Positions 16,745-25,070 of a stretch of 64,000 nucleotides of DNA are shown here, piece by piece. The stretch's first letter is position 1; every line of letters begins with the position of its first letter. The stretch is from assembly GCF_003347515.1 (NCBI RefSeq), contig NZ_QEII01000303.1, forward strand, positions 114,809-178,808, in the 5' to 3' direction. The position numbers and the translations under genes were made by a program. Source of the DNA: Rhodoferax ferrireducens. GTDB lineage: Bacteria; Pseudomonadota; Gammaproteobacteria; Burkholderiales; Burkholderiaceae_C. Under the pieces are notes generated by a model. It was not told the origin of the DNA. It saw only the letters and a list, made by a program, of their open reading frames with translations, and did not search any database.

Positions 16745-17524
16745 ATGAATTCATTTCCTATCGATAGCGCGGGCGTAGCGGGCGGCACCGGGCCAACGCC
16801 GGACCACCCCGCCCCGGGCCAGAGCCGCTATGGCTGGCTGGCCGCGAGCTTGCGGGCGCGCATCACCCAAGGCGAATGGGTGCCCGGCACCGCCTTGCCG
16901 GCCGAGGCGGCACTGGCCAAAGAGCATGGCGTGGCCTTGGGCACCCTGCGTCAGGCCCTGGCGCTGCTGGTGGCCGAGGGACTGCTGGAGCGCCAGCACG
17001 GACGCGGCACTTTTGTGCGCGCCGGCTTGGGCGGCGCGTCGATGCTGCGCTTCTTCCGCTTTCGCCAGAGTGACGAACGGGGCGGCACGCCCCAATCAAC
17101 GATCCTGCAACGCGAGGTGCAACTGGCCGCCGCCGACACCGCCGATGCTCTGGGTTTGCCCAGCGGCGCCAGCGTGCTGCAGTTGCAGCGCCTGCGCAGC
17201 GTGAACGGCCGGCCCTGCCTGCTGGAGCACTTGGCACTGCCGCTGCCGGTGTTCGACGCCCTGGCCCAGTCCGACACCGCCGCCTGGGACGACCTGCTCT
17301 ACCCCATGTACCAACGCGTCTGCGGCGTCACTATCAACCGCGCCGAGGACCAGCTGAGTTTTGGCCTGTTGAACGCCGAGCAAGCGGCATTGCTGCAGCT
17401 TGAAGCCGGCCACCCCTGTGTCCAGGTGCAAAGGCGCGCCTTCGATCTCGGTGGCCATTGCGTCGAGCTGCGCACCACGCTCGGCGATGCGTTTGCCTTT
17501 CAATACACCGCCCAGGTTCGCTGA
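16745..17524 (+). CDS. GntR family regulator, HutC/UTRA subfamily
   Basis: 259 residues. The N-terminal winged helix reads GWLAASLRARITQGEWVPGT, LPAEAALAKEHGVALGTLRQ and LVAEGLLERQHGRGTFVRAG, the GntR signature. The C-terminal UTRA ligand domain runs from about residue 95 and includes LQRLRSVNGRPCLLEHLALP and VCGVTINRAEDQLSFGLLNA. It starts 34 bp from the divergent amidohydrolase and is followed after 25 bp by a Bug receptor, so it probably controls an acid uptake and hydrolysis module. The ligand is unknown. Confidence 0.9.
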   Translation: MNSFPIDSAGVAGGTGPTPDHPAPGQSRYGWLAASLRARITQGEWVPGTALPAEAALAKEHGVALGTLRQALALLVAEGLLERQHGRGTFVRAGLGGASMLRFFRFRQSDERGGTPQSTILQREVQLAAADTADALGLPSGASVLQLQRLRSVNGRPCLLEHLALPLPVFDALAQSDTAAWDDLLYPMYQRVCGVTINRAEDQLSFGLLNAEQAALLQLEAGHPCVQVQRRAFDLGGHCVELRTTLGDAFAFQYTAQVR

Positions 17525-17549
17525 TCCTTCCCCCTTCCTCAAAAAACCC

Positions 17550-18572
17550 ATGAACATCCTGAATTTCAAGCCAAACAGGCCTCTAGCCAGCGTACTACCT
17601 GCGCAAGTAGCTACTATTTCAATAGCGGTATCAGCCCTGCTGGCACCGGCCGTAGTCCACGCCCAGACCGCACCGGCCTGGCCCAGCAAGCCCATCATCC
17701 TCGTGGTCACCTACCCGCCGGGCGGTGGCGCCGACACCATGGCGCGCTTGCTGGCACCCAAGCTGGGAGAGGCGCTGGGCCAGACGGTGGTGGTCGAGAA
17801 CAAGCCCGGCGCCAGCGGGCAGATTGGCGCGACCGCCGTGGCCAGGGCGGCGCCGGATGGCTACACCTTGATGCTGGATGCCTCTTCATTCGCCGTGAAC
17901 CCGGCGCTCTACGCCAAGATCCCCTACGACACCGATAAGGCCTTTCGCCCGATCGGCGTGGTGGCGCTGTTCCCCAATGTGCTGCTGGTCAACGCGCAGT
18001 GGTCCGCCAAGTCGGTGGCTGATCTGGTGACGGCCGCCAAAGCACGGCCCGACGCCGTGGCTTATGCGTCGTCGGGCAACGGCTCGGCGCAGCACCTGGC
18101 GGGCGCGCTGTTCGAGTCGGCCGCCAAGGTGGAGATGGCGCACATTCCCTACAAAGGCGGCGGCCCGGCGCTCAACGATGTGGTCGGCGGGCAGGTGCCG
18201 GTGTTTTTCGGCAACCTGGCCTCCACGCTGGGCCACATCCAGGGCGGGAAACTGCGCGCGCTGGCCGTGACCAGCGCCAAACGCTCACCCATCCTGCCGG
18301 AGGTGCCGACGCTGGCCGAGGCCGGCATCCAAGGCGCCGAAGTGTATGAATGGAACGTGCTGCTGGCCCCGGCCGGCACACCGGAGGCGGTGGTGAACAA
18401 ACTGTCTGCCGCCCTGCAAAAAACACTGGAATCACCCGACATCAAGGCGCGCATTGCGCAACTGGGCGGCGAGATTCAAAAAGGCGACCCCGACGCCGCG
18501 CAACGCTTTGTGCGTCAGCAAATCGGGCTTTGGGCGCGTGTGATCAAGGCACGCGGCATCGCGCTGGAATAA
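17550..18572 (+). CDS. Bug family (TctC-like) solute-binding receptor
   Basis: 340 residues from the ATG at 17550. The Bug signature begins WPSKPIILVVTYPPGGGADT, then NKPGASGQIGATAVARAAPD and VAYASSGNGSAQHLAGALFE. The signal peptide ends about AVVHAQ. Most of the signal peptide core (NRPLASVLPAQVATISIAVS) is encoded by a copy of the dispersed 50-bp repeat (17576-17627) in frame. It follows gntR by 25 bp and precedes another Bug gene by 49 bp, so the three are probably one operon. No membrane components are present. Confidence 0.9.
   Translation: MNILNFKPNRPLASVLPAQVATISIAVSALLAPAVVHAQTAPAWPSKPIILVVTYPPGGGADTMARLLAPKLGEALGQTVVVENKPGASGQIGATAVARAAPDGYTLMLDASSFAVNPALYAKIPYDTDKAFRPIGVVALFPNVLLVNAQWSAKSVADLVTAAKARPDAVAYASSGNGSAQHLAGALFESAAKVEMAHIPYKGGGPALNDVVGGQVPVFFGNLASTLGHIQGGKLRALAVTSAKRSPILPEVPTLAEAGIQGAEVYEWNVLLAPAGTPEAVVNKLSAALQKTLESPDIKARIAQLGGEIQKGDPDAAQRFVRQQIGLWARVIKARGIALE
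17576..17627 (+). repeat. Dispersed 50-bp repeat, copy 2 (inside a signal peptide)
   Basis: Begins CAGGCCTCTAGCCAGCG, continues TGCGCAAGTAGCTA and ends TTTCAATAGCG. It matches the copies at 58122 and 63136 over nearly its whole length. It is read in frame as the hydrophobic part of the Bug receptor's signal peptide. Confidence 0.9.
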
Positions 18573-18621
18573 GCCATCGTCAAGTCCGCAAGCACCCCTC
18601 AACCTTCACAAGGCAATCCCC

Positions 18622-19623
18622 ATGACAGACTTCCAATCCTCCCTCTCGCGCCGCCAGTGGCTGGCCCAGACCAGCGCGCTGACGCTGGCCACCGCTCCCT
18701 TCATGGCCCAGGCGCAATCCGCCTGGCCGTCCAAGCCCTTGCGCCTGGTGGTGCCGTTCGCACCCGGCGGCAGCTCGGAGATCGTGGCCCGCGCCGTGGC
18801 CGGTGAAATGGCCAAGACCATTGGCCAGAACGTGTTTGTGGACAACAAACCCGGCGCCGCCGGCAATATTGCGATGCAGGAAGTGGCAAATTCCACCGAC
18901 GACCACACGCTGATCCTGGGCCACATCGGCACGCTGGCGGTCAACCCCTATATCTTCAGCAAGCTGCCCTATGACGCGGCGCGCGACTTCGTGCCCGTCA
19001 CGCTGGTGTCCAAGGTGCCCAGCCTGTATGTGGTGCATCCCGATCTGCCGGTGAAAAACCTCAAGGAATTCATCGCCTACGCCAAGTCCAAACCCGGCCA
19101 GCTCAACTACGGCTCCGCCGGCAACGGCAGCGCCGGGCACCTGGCTTTTGAATACCTGAAGATGGCGACCGAGACCTTCATGCTGCATGTGCCCTACCGC
19201 GGCACCGGCCCCATGCTGACCGACCTGATGGCCGGTCGCCTGCAAGCCGCCTCGGTGGGCGCGCCGGCGCTGCTGCAATTCATCAAGGCCGGCAAGCTGC
19301 GCTGCATTGCCACCGGTACCACCAGCCGGTTGCCGCAACTGCCGGATGTGCCGACCGTGGCCGAGCAGGGCTACAAGGGCTTCGAGATGACGCAGTGGTA
19401 CGGTCTGCTGGCGCCCAGCAAATGGCCCAAGGCCAACATCGCCAAACTGGAAGCCGAGGCCATCAAGGCGACGCGCGGCCAGGTGGTCCGCGACAAGCTG
19501 AGCCAGGACACGGCCATCGCGGTGGGCAACACCAGCGCCGAGTTCGACGCCTTCATCAAGGCCGAGCAGGCACGCTGGAAACCGGTGATTGCACGAGCGC
19601 AGATCAAACCGGACGGCGCCTGA
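18622..19623 (+). CDS. Bug family (TctC-like) solute-binding receptor
   Basis: 333 residues with a twin-arginine-like signal, LSRRQWLAQTSALTLATAPF, ending near AQAQ. The mature protein starts SAWPSKPLRLVVPFAPGGSS and continues VDNKPGAAGNIAMQEVAN and LNYGSAGNGSAGHLAFEYLK, all Bug family features. It is clearly different in sequence from the preceding Bug gene and probably binds another carboxylate. It is followed by a LysR regulator gene 62 bp downstream. Confidence 0.92.
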   Translation: MTDFQSSLSRRQWLAQTSALTLATAPFMAQAQSAWPSKPLRLVVPFAPGGSSEIVARAVAGEMAKTIGQNVFVDNKPGAAGNIAMQEVANSTDDHTLILGHIGTLAVNPYIFSKLPYDAARDFVPVTLVSKVPSLYVVHPDLPVKNLKEFIAYAKSKPGQLNYGSAGNGSAGHLAFEYLKMATETFMLHVPYRGTGPMLTDLMAGRLQAASVGAPALLQFIKAGKLRCIATGTTSRLPQLPDVPTVAEQGYKGFEMTQWYGLLAPSKWPKANIAKLEAEAIKATRGQVVRDKLSQDTAIAVGNTSAEFDAFIKAEQARWKPVIARAQIKPDGA

Positions 19624-19685
19624 CGCGCGCTGGCGGTCGGGGGTCTGCACAATAGGCGCTTCACACGACTGCCCAGCCTGCACCC

Positions 19686-20606
19686 ATGCGCCGCAAAATC
19701 CCCTCCACCCACACCCTGCTCTGCTTTGAAGCCGCCGCCCGCCACGAAAGTTACACACGGGCGGCGCAGGAACTGGCGCTGACGCAAAGCGCGGTGTCGC
19801 GACAGATCACGGCACTGGAAGAGTTTGTGGGCGTGGCCCTGTTCCGTCGCACCCGCCATGGCGTGGCGCTGACCGAGCGCGGCGCCGACTACGCGCTGCA
19901 AGTGGCATCGCGCCTGCAGGGGCTGGAGCAGGACACGCTGGACGTGATGTCAGCCCAAGGCAGCGGCGGCGCCCTTCATCTGGCCGCGGTGCCCACATTT
20001 GCCACGCGCTGGCTGATTCCGCGCCTGCCCGGGCTGCAAGCGCTGCACCCGGAGATCACGGTCCACATCGAAACCCGCACCCGCCCCTTCATGTTTGCCG
20101 ACACGCCGTTTGACGCCGCGCTCTACGCCGGCACGGCCGAACAGGTGAACCGTTGGGCCGGCACCCGCGCGGTGCGCTTGCTGCACGAAGAAGTGGTGCC
20201 GGTGTGCAGCCCCCGCTATTTGGGCGCGCAAGCGGCGCTGACGCCCGAGGCCATCGCCCGACTGCCGCTGCTGCAGCAGAGCACGCGCCCGGGCGCGTGG
20301 CGGCAATGGTTTGATGCCATGGGCGTGGCCGACGCGCCGCTGGCCTTGTCCGGTCCGCGCTACGAGCTGTTTTCCATGACCGCCGCGGCCGCCGCCCAGG
20401 GCTTGGGGCTGGCGCTGGTGCCCCGGCTGCTGATCGAAGCCGAACTGGCGCGCGGTGAGCTGGTGGTGGCCTGCGACCAGGCGCTCAAAGGCGAGCGGGC
20501 CTACTACCTGGTGACGCCGGAGCGCATGGACGAGCGGCCGGTGGTGACGGCGTTCAGGGGGTGGCTGGCGCAAACGGCGGGTACGCCCGTCTGGCATCAG
20601 GAATAG
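19686..20606 (+). CDS. LysR family regulator (GcvA-like)
   Basis: 306 residues. The N-terminal helix-turn-helix reads TLLCFEAAARHESYTRAAQE, LALTQSAVSRQITALEEFVG and VALFRRTRHGVALTERGADY. The following effector domain includes GALHLAAVPTFATRWLIPRL and LFSMTAAAAAQGLGLALVPR, as in the GcvA subgroup. It lies downstream of the two Bug receptor genes in the same direction and could regulate their transport or the amidohydrolase. No divergent target is present. Confidence 0.9.
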   Translation: MRRKIPSTHTLLCFEAAARHESYTRAAQELALTQSAVSRQITALEEFVGVALFRRTRHGVALTERGADYALQVASRLQGLEQDTLDVMSAQGSGGALHLAAVPTFATRWLIPRLPGLQALHPEITVHIETRTRPFMFADTPFDAALYAGTAEQVNRWAGTRAVRLLHEEVVPVCSPRYLGAQAALTPEAIARLPLLQQSTRPGAWRQWFDAMGVADAPLALSGPRYELFSMTAAAAAQGLGLALVPRLLIEAELARGELVVACDQALKGERAYYLVTPERMDERPVVTAFRGWLAQTAGTPVWHQE

Positions 20607-20635
20607 CCGCACGCGCGTTAATGCGGGCATTTTCT

Positions 20636-21454
20636 TCACGCATGGGTCGCCACCAGGACAGCGGCCCAAGACAGCAGCGCAACACCGAGCGGCGTGCTGA
20701 GGCGCTGGCCCCAGCGAACGTTTTTTTCGACCGCCATCACGGCCGCAAGCAGGAGCATCCAGCCGAGGCTGCCGGTGCCGAGCGCGAACATCAACAGCAT
20801 CAGCGCCCAGCAGCAGCCGACACAGAACAGGCCGTGGTGCGCGCCCAGCGCGAACGCGTGCCAAGCCTGGCCCGCACCACGCCAATGCTCGATGACGAAG
20901 CTCAAGGGCGTGCGGCACTTGTCCAGGCAGCGGTACTTGAGCTTGCTGAACTGAAAGGCACCGGCCAACGCAATGCTCGCGGCGCCGATCAGCCAGCCAT
21001 GCCAGGCCAGTGCGGGCACGCTGGCGAACAGAGACAGCACGGCACTGTGCAGTGCATGCGCCAACAGCCCGAAAGCGCCCCACACCGCCATGTAGCCCAG
21101 GCCGAGCAGCGTGAGGAGGCGCCCATGGTCCGGGCGCTGGGCCGTCAAGCGGTCGAAGGTGTTGAACAAGGGCAAGGTGGTCGGCAGCATCATGGCCGCC
21201 GTCATCAGTATCCAGGCGCTGGCGTAGAGCACCATGGGCACGACCACATCGCCGGCGGGAACGACACGGCACAGAAACGCGGCCGGTCCCGACGCGGTCC
21301 AGTCACCGTGCTCCAGATAGCGTCCGTAGGGGCTGCGCGCCCACGCCCACAAGGTCGCCCATGCCAGCGCAATCAGCGCGACCAGAACCGGCAGGAACAC
21401 GCGCCGATGACGGGCGGCGCCGCCGAACGCGAGGCCGGCCGGCGGAGGTTTCAT
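20636..21454 (-). CDS. DUF2182 predicted metal-binding membrane protein
   Basis: 272 residues, about seven hydrophobic segments. Conserved DUF2182 features are ASAWILMTAAMMLPTTLPLF, then a polar cysteine patch FSKLKYRCLDKCRTPLSFV (about residues 180-198), and GLFCVGCCWALMLLMFALG with three further cysteines. The cysteines facing a membrane pocket suggest metal binding, but the function is unknown. It overlaps the DUF1326 gene by 4 bp (ATGA), which implies coupled translation. Confidence 0.85.
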   Translation of the reverse strand: MKPPPAGLAFGGAARHRRVFLPVLVALIALAWATLWAWARSPYGRYLEHGDWTASGPAAFLCRVVPAGDVVVPMVLYASAWILMTAAMMLPTTLPLFNTFDRLTAQRPDHGRLLTLLGLGYMAVWGAFGLLAHALHSAVLSLFASVPALAWHGWLIGAASIALAGAFQFSKLKYRCLDKCRTPLSFVIEHWRGAGQAWHAFALGAHHGLFCVGCCWALMLLMFALGTGSLGWMLLLAAVMAVEKNVRWGQRLSTPLGVALLSWAAVLVATHA

Positions 21455-22053
21455 GCGTCGAAGACGAACGTGCTCTGCAGGGCGTTGTGGTTCTTGATGT
21501 CGAGGTCAATGCCGAGCGCGGCGTTCTTGGATCGGTAGGTCGGGGCCTTGCCGACAAATACCGGTGCCCCCGGCACGGTCGAGAACACGGTGTCGGAGAG
21601 GGTCGTCAGGCCACCCATCGCGCCGCGATAGGGTTCGAGTTCGGCGTAGTAGTTCTTGCCGATCTCAAGTTCGCCCTTGCCCTCGTTCACGGTGAAACGG
21701 ATGGGCGCCCGCTCCACCGAAACAACCTCACCGATAAGCTTGGCCAGATCGGCGACCGGGCCGCCGGCCTGGCCGGTGTAGACCTTGAGCAGCGCCTCTT
21801 CCTGTGCCTTGGAGGCGTTCTCGTCGACAAAGATGGCGGCGGTCCAGTTGCCTTCCAGGATGTTGCCAGGCACATGGGCCACGGCCGCAATGGTGTTGCC
21901 GCCCACATCGACGCCGTCGACCGTTCCCTTGTCGATGCGCCACGCGACGATGGTGTCGCAGGTGCCGTTGTCCGGATCCTCGCCGATCCAGCAAGGGCAC
22001 AAGACATTGCAATTGCACACCTCAAGCAGACGACCTTCCAGGTGATAGCTCAT
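21451..22053 (-). CDS. DUF1326 cysteine-rich protein
   Basis: 200 residues, no signal peptide. The N-terminus carries LLEVCNCNVLCPCWIGEDPD, a dense cysteine motif (CxCxxxCPC) typical of DUF1326 and suited to binding a soft metal. The rest (GGNTIAAVAHVPGNILEGNW and a beta-rich C-terminus) has no recognised catalytic pattern. It is translationally coupled with DUF2182 downstream, a recurrent pair. The role is unknown; metal handling is an inference from the cysteines. Confidence 0.85.
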   Translation of the reverse strand: MSYHLEGRLLEVCNCNVLCPCWIGEDPDNGTCDTIVAWRIDKGTVDGVDVGGNTIAAVAHVPGNILEGNWTAAIFVDENASKAQEEALLKVYTGQAGGPVADLAKLIGEVVSVERAPIRFTVNEGKGELEIGKNYYAELEPYRGAMGGLTTLSDTVFSTVPGAPVFVGKAPTYRSKNAALGIDLDIKNHNALQSTFVFDA

Positions 22054-22413
22054 AAGGACCTCCGTTGGAGTCAGATGGACACAGGCTTGTCACCGCACCT
22101 CGCGGCAGCAAGGAATAATCCAGTTTAGGCAGCGCGGGGACCTAATTCAAGCTCAATGACAGCCTGTCGCGGCGACGCTTTTGAACACCTGAAAGCCAGC
22201 GCTGCCAGTCGATCAAGACGATCCGCAGATTTCGGCTGATTATTGATTTTGAGCAATTAGCCATCCCACTCCGTTACTATACTCAGCCAACTTCTCGGAC
22301 AGATGAGGCCTGAATCCCCGCCTTTGCGCAGTGGCCTGCCAACCCATGGATAGCTGAACAAAAAGTATGTCACGCCCTCGGTTTTATTTATCTCTGCCGG
22401 CACGCTTCACTGG
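22054..22413. other. 360-bp intergenic region upstream of the GGDEF/EAL gene
   Basis: Divergent gap between DUF1326 and the GGDEF/EAL gene, with no credible gene. An imperfect inverted repeat, GGCTGATT (22234-22241) with AATTAGCC (22255-22262), lies in an AT-rich patch followed by ACTATACT (22276-22283), a possible -10 region. Nothing else stands out. Confidence 0.5.
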
Positions 22414-23943
22414 ATGAGCGCAAACCTCCTGTCTGATCACACGGGTGCCTGGCTTGGCCTTCTGGCCGCGAGCTTGCTGCTGGCCACCGTCGCGGTGGGA
22501 ATGTATTTGCGTGAACGCCAGCGCAGCTTGGCTCTGGCTGTGGAACTGGACCGGGTCTCTCGCGAAATGTCTCCCCAGTTGGCTCGCGACAATGTCACGG
22601 GCCTGCTGACCCGTTCGGGCTTCGACGCCGTGCTGGACCAATGGGTTCAAAAGGTGGACCGCAGTGGCGGGGCATTCTGCGTCCTGTATGTCTCACTGGA
22701 CAATTTCTTCATGCTCAACGACGCCTTTGGCAACGACTTTGCCGACGGCCTGCTGAAGAATGTGTCAAACCGGCTGGCGGCGTTCACCGGTGCAGATACC
22801 GAAGTCTGCAGCCTTGCGGCCGGTGAATTTGCACTCGCTGTGCGTGGCGAGATGACCGTCGGGCGGTCAACGGCCAACCGCGTGAGCCAGGTTTTTGCCG
22901 AACGCTTTGCTGTTGACTTGATCCAGACCCCGTTGACTTGCTCCATCGGCATCGCCATGTATCCGGCGCATGGGTCGCGCGCCATGCTCCTGGGGCACGC
23001 GGCCCTGGCGATGCGCAGCGTCAGGCTCCACGGCGGGGGCGACTTCTGCCAATACGACCTCAAGATGGGTGCCGACGTGCGCGAGCAAGCCATTTTGGTC
23101 AACGAGCTGCGCAGCGCGCTGGAGCTGGGTCAGCTGGAGCTCTACTTTCAACCCAAGATCGACGCCATCAGCCTGCAAGTCACGGCGGCGGAGGCCCTGC
23201 TGCGCTGGCACCATCCAGAACGCGGATTGGTGAGCCCGCTGGTTTTCATTCCGCTGGCTGAGCGATATGGCTTGATCGGTGCTATTGGCAATTGGGTGAT
23301 TGAGGAGGCCTGCCGCAATGCCGCCCGCTGGCGTGAACGCGGTTTGCGCATGCGCGTGGCCGTCAATATTTCGGGCTACCAGATGCGCGAGGATGATCTG
23401 GTTGATCGCATTGAAGCGGCCTTGCGGCGCAACGGCATCAAGCCGGGACGGTTCACCTGCGAGATCACCGAATCGGTTGCCATGGAGGACACCAAGGTCA
23501 CCCAGCTCACCTTCGACAAGATGCGCCAGGCCGGCTTCCATGTCTCCATCGACGATTTCGGCACCGGCTATTCGAGTCTGGCGTCCCTGCGGCGGCTTCC
23601 CGCGGCCGAGTTGAAAATTGACCGGGCTTTCGTCACCGACCTCGAACACAGCGAAGATGCCCGATCGATCGCCAAATCCATCATCAACATGGCAACCGCA
23701 CTCAATCTGCGTGTCGTGGCCGAGGGCGTGGAAACCGTTGGCCAATGTGAACTGCTGGTCAGCATGGGATGCAATGAACTGCAGGGCTATCTCTTTTCGA
23801 TGCCGATCACGGCCAATGAGCTTGAACGGCTGGCCCTGGATGATCATCGCCATGAAAATGTCGAGTTCCGCGAATCCTTGTTTGCGGAGACCCGGTCCGC
23901 GGAACTGGATGGGGACTTGCAGCCCTTGCCGAGAGACTTCTGA
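22414..23943 (+). CDS. Membrane GGDEF/EAL protein, probable cyclic-di-GMP phosphodiesterase
   Basis: 509 residues. One membrane helix (about residues 12-32) is followed by a GGDEF domain from about 60 whose signature is AAGEF (in SLAAGEFALAV), so diguanylate cyclase activity is unlikely. The EAL domain from about 230 is complete: AAEALLRWHHPERG, VAVNISGYQMRED, CEITESVAMED, VSIDDFGTGYSSLASLRRLP and VVAEGVETVGQCELL. The protein should hydrolyse cyclic-di-GMP at the membrane, with the GGDEF part perhaps sensing GTP. Confidence 0.9.
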   Translation: MSANLLSDHTGAWLGLLAASLLLATVAVGMYLRERQRSLALAVELDRVSREMSPQLARDNVTGLLTRSGFDAVLDQWVQKVDRSGGAFCVLYVSLDNFFMLNDAFGNDFADGLLKNVSNRLAAFTGADTEVCSLAAGEFALAVRGEMTVGRSTANRVSQVFAERFAVDLIQTPLTCSIGIAMYPAHGSRAMLLGHAALAMRSVRLHGGGDFCQYDLKMGADVREQAILVNELRSALELGQLELYFQPKIDAISLQVTAAEALLRWHHPERGLVSPLVFIPLAERYGLIGAIGNWVIEEACRNAARWRERGLRMRVAVNISGYQMREDDLVDRIEAALRRNGIKPGRFTCEITESVAMEDTKVTQLTFDKMRQAGFHVSIDDFGTGYSSLASLRRLPAAELKIDRAFVTDLEHSEDARSIAKSIINMATALNLRVVAEGVETVGQCELLVSMGCNELQGYLFSMPITANELERLALDDHRHENVEFRESLFAETRSAELDGDLQPLPRDF

Positions 23944-23972
23944 ACTGAACTGCAAGTCTGAGTCATCGGGCC

Positions 23973-24995
23973 TCAGTGGCGCACGATCACCGGCTGCACT
24001 TGAAACACGTTGGCGGATGTCGGGTCCACCGTCACCTTGACCCAGTGCAGCGACGGGCTGCCAAAGGTTTGCAGCCGCGTCAGGTTGGTGAGCATCTTGC
24101 CGGGGCCGTGCAGGGGCTTGTCCATCTTGAAGAAGTGCGTGTCGCCGTGCACGAACAAAACCTGGCCTTTGAACTGTTCGGTTTGCGCCACCAGCTGGTT
24201 CATAAAATGGCGGTAGCCGCTTACCCCGGGCGCAGTGCTTTCATCCCTGTCTTCGGTCTCGGGCAAGTCGAAGCCGGGATCGGCCTGCACCACCAGCACC
24301 AAACCGATGGCCTTGTGCGCCTTGGCCTGGGCGAAGGAGGCGGCCAGCCACGCCACATTGGCGGCATCACGCTCCAGGTATTCGGCATTGCCCGCATCGC
24401 ACTGCGCGGCATTGCGTGCGCTCTTGGCGCTGCACTCCTTGGCGTTGAGGACCAGGTTGTTGTTGCTGCCCGGCATGTTGATGCCCACAAACACCACGCC
24501 ACCCTGGCTGAAACGGGTGTTTTCCACAAACTTCTCGTCGGGCTTGCCCTGGTGCTCCAGCGGCATCGGGTTTTGGCCCAGGCTGTTCAGGGTGGGATAC
24601 ATCACGCGGCGCAGATGCGCCAGACGCTCCAGGCCGTCGTAGCCGCCATTGTTCAGGCGATGACAGTCAGTCCATTCGTTGTCGCCGGCCACGTACACCA
24701 CCGGTTTGGCCATGCTGCCAAACATCTTCAGCGCATCGGTGTAAATGTCGTCGGTGCATTTGGAACTGCCGTCCTTGATGTCGCCGTCGTACAGCGAGAA
24801 CGCAATATCGGACTGGTTGATGCTTTGCAGTACCGCCGGCAATTTGGCATCGTCACCTGCCTTTTTGTAGGGCATGTCGCCCCACAGGCCGAACGAGAAC
24901 GGCTGGCCGACAGCTGGTGCCATGGCAGGCCCGGTCGCAGCGCAGGAAATCAGACTGAGCGCCACCAGGACGCTCACAACACTTCGTAGCAACAT
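23973..24995 (-). CDS. Metallophosphoesterase-like lipoprotein
   Basis: 340 residues from the ATG at 24995. The N-terminus LLRSVVSVLVALSLISCAAT has a lipobox (LISC), so the protein is probably membrane-anchored in the envelope. Metallophosphoesterase-like elements appear in order: FGLWGDMPYKK, FSLYDGDIKDGSSKC, VVYVAGDNEWTDC and VLFVHGDTHFFKMD. This order matches the metal-binding blocks of the calcineurin-like fold, though the first block is not the classic DxH. It is downstream of the penicillin-binding protein... on the opposite side of a short gap, and transcribed in the same direction. Confidence 0.7.
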   Translation of the reverse strand: MLLRSVVSVLVALSLISCAATGPAMAPAVGQPFSFGLWGDMPYKKAGDDAKLPAVLQSINQSDIAFSLYDGDIKDGSSKCTDDIYTDALKMFGSMAKPVVYVAGDNEWTDCHRLNNGGYDGLERLAHLRRVMYPTLNSLGQNPMPLEHQGKPDEKFVENTRFSQGGVVFVGINMPGSNNNLVLNAKECSAKSARNAAQCDAGNAEYLERDAANVAWLAASFAQAKAHKAIGLVLVVQADPGFDLPETEDRDESTAPGVSGYRHFMNQLVAQTEQFKGQVLFVHGDTHFFKMDKPLHGPGKMLTNLTRLQTFGSPSLHWVKVTVDPTSANVFQVQPVIVRH

Positions 24996-25070
24996 GAAAA
25001 AACACCTTGGATGCAATGGAATGAGCGCACTGTAGGCAAGGCGCGTGACAGCGCTGTGACAGGCGCCCGG

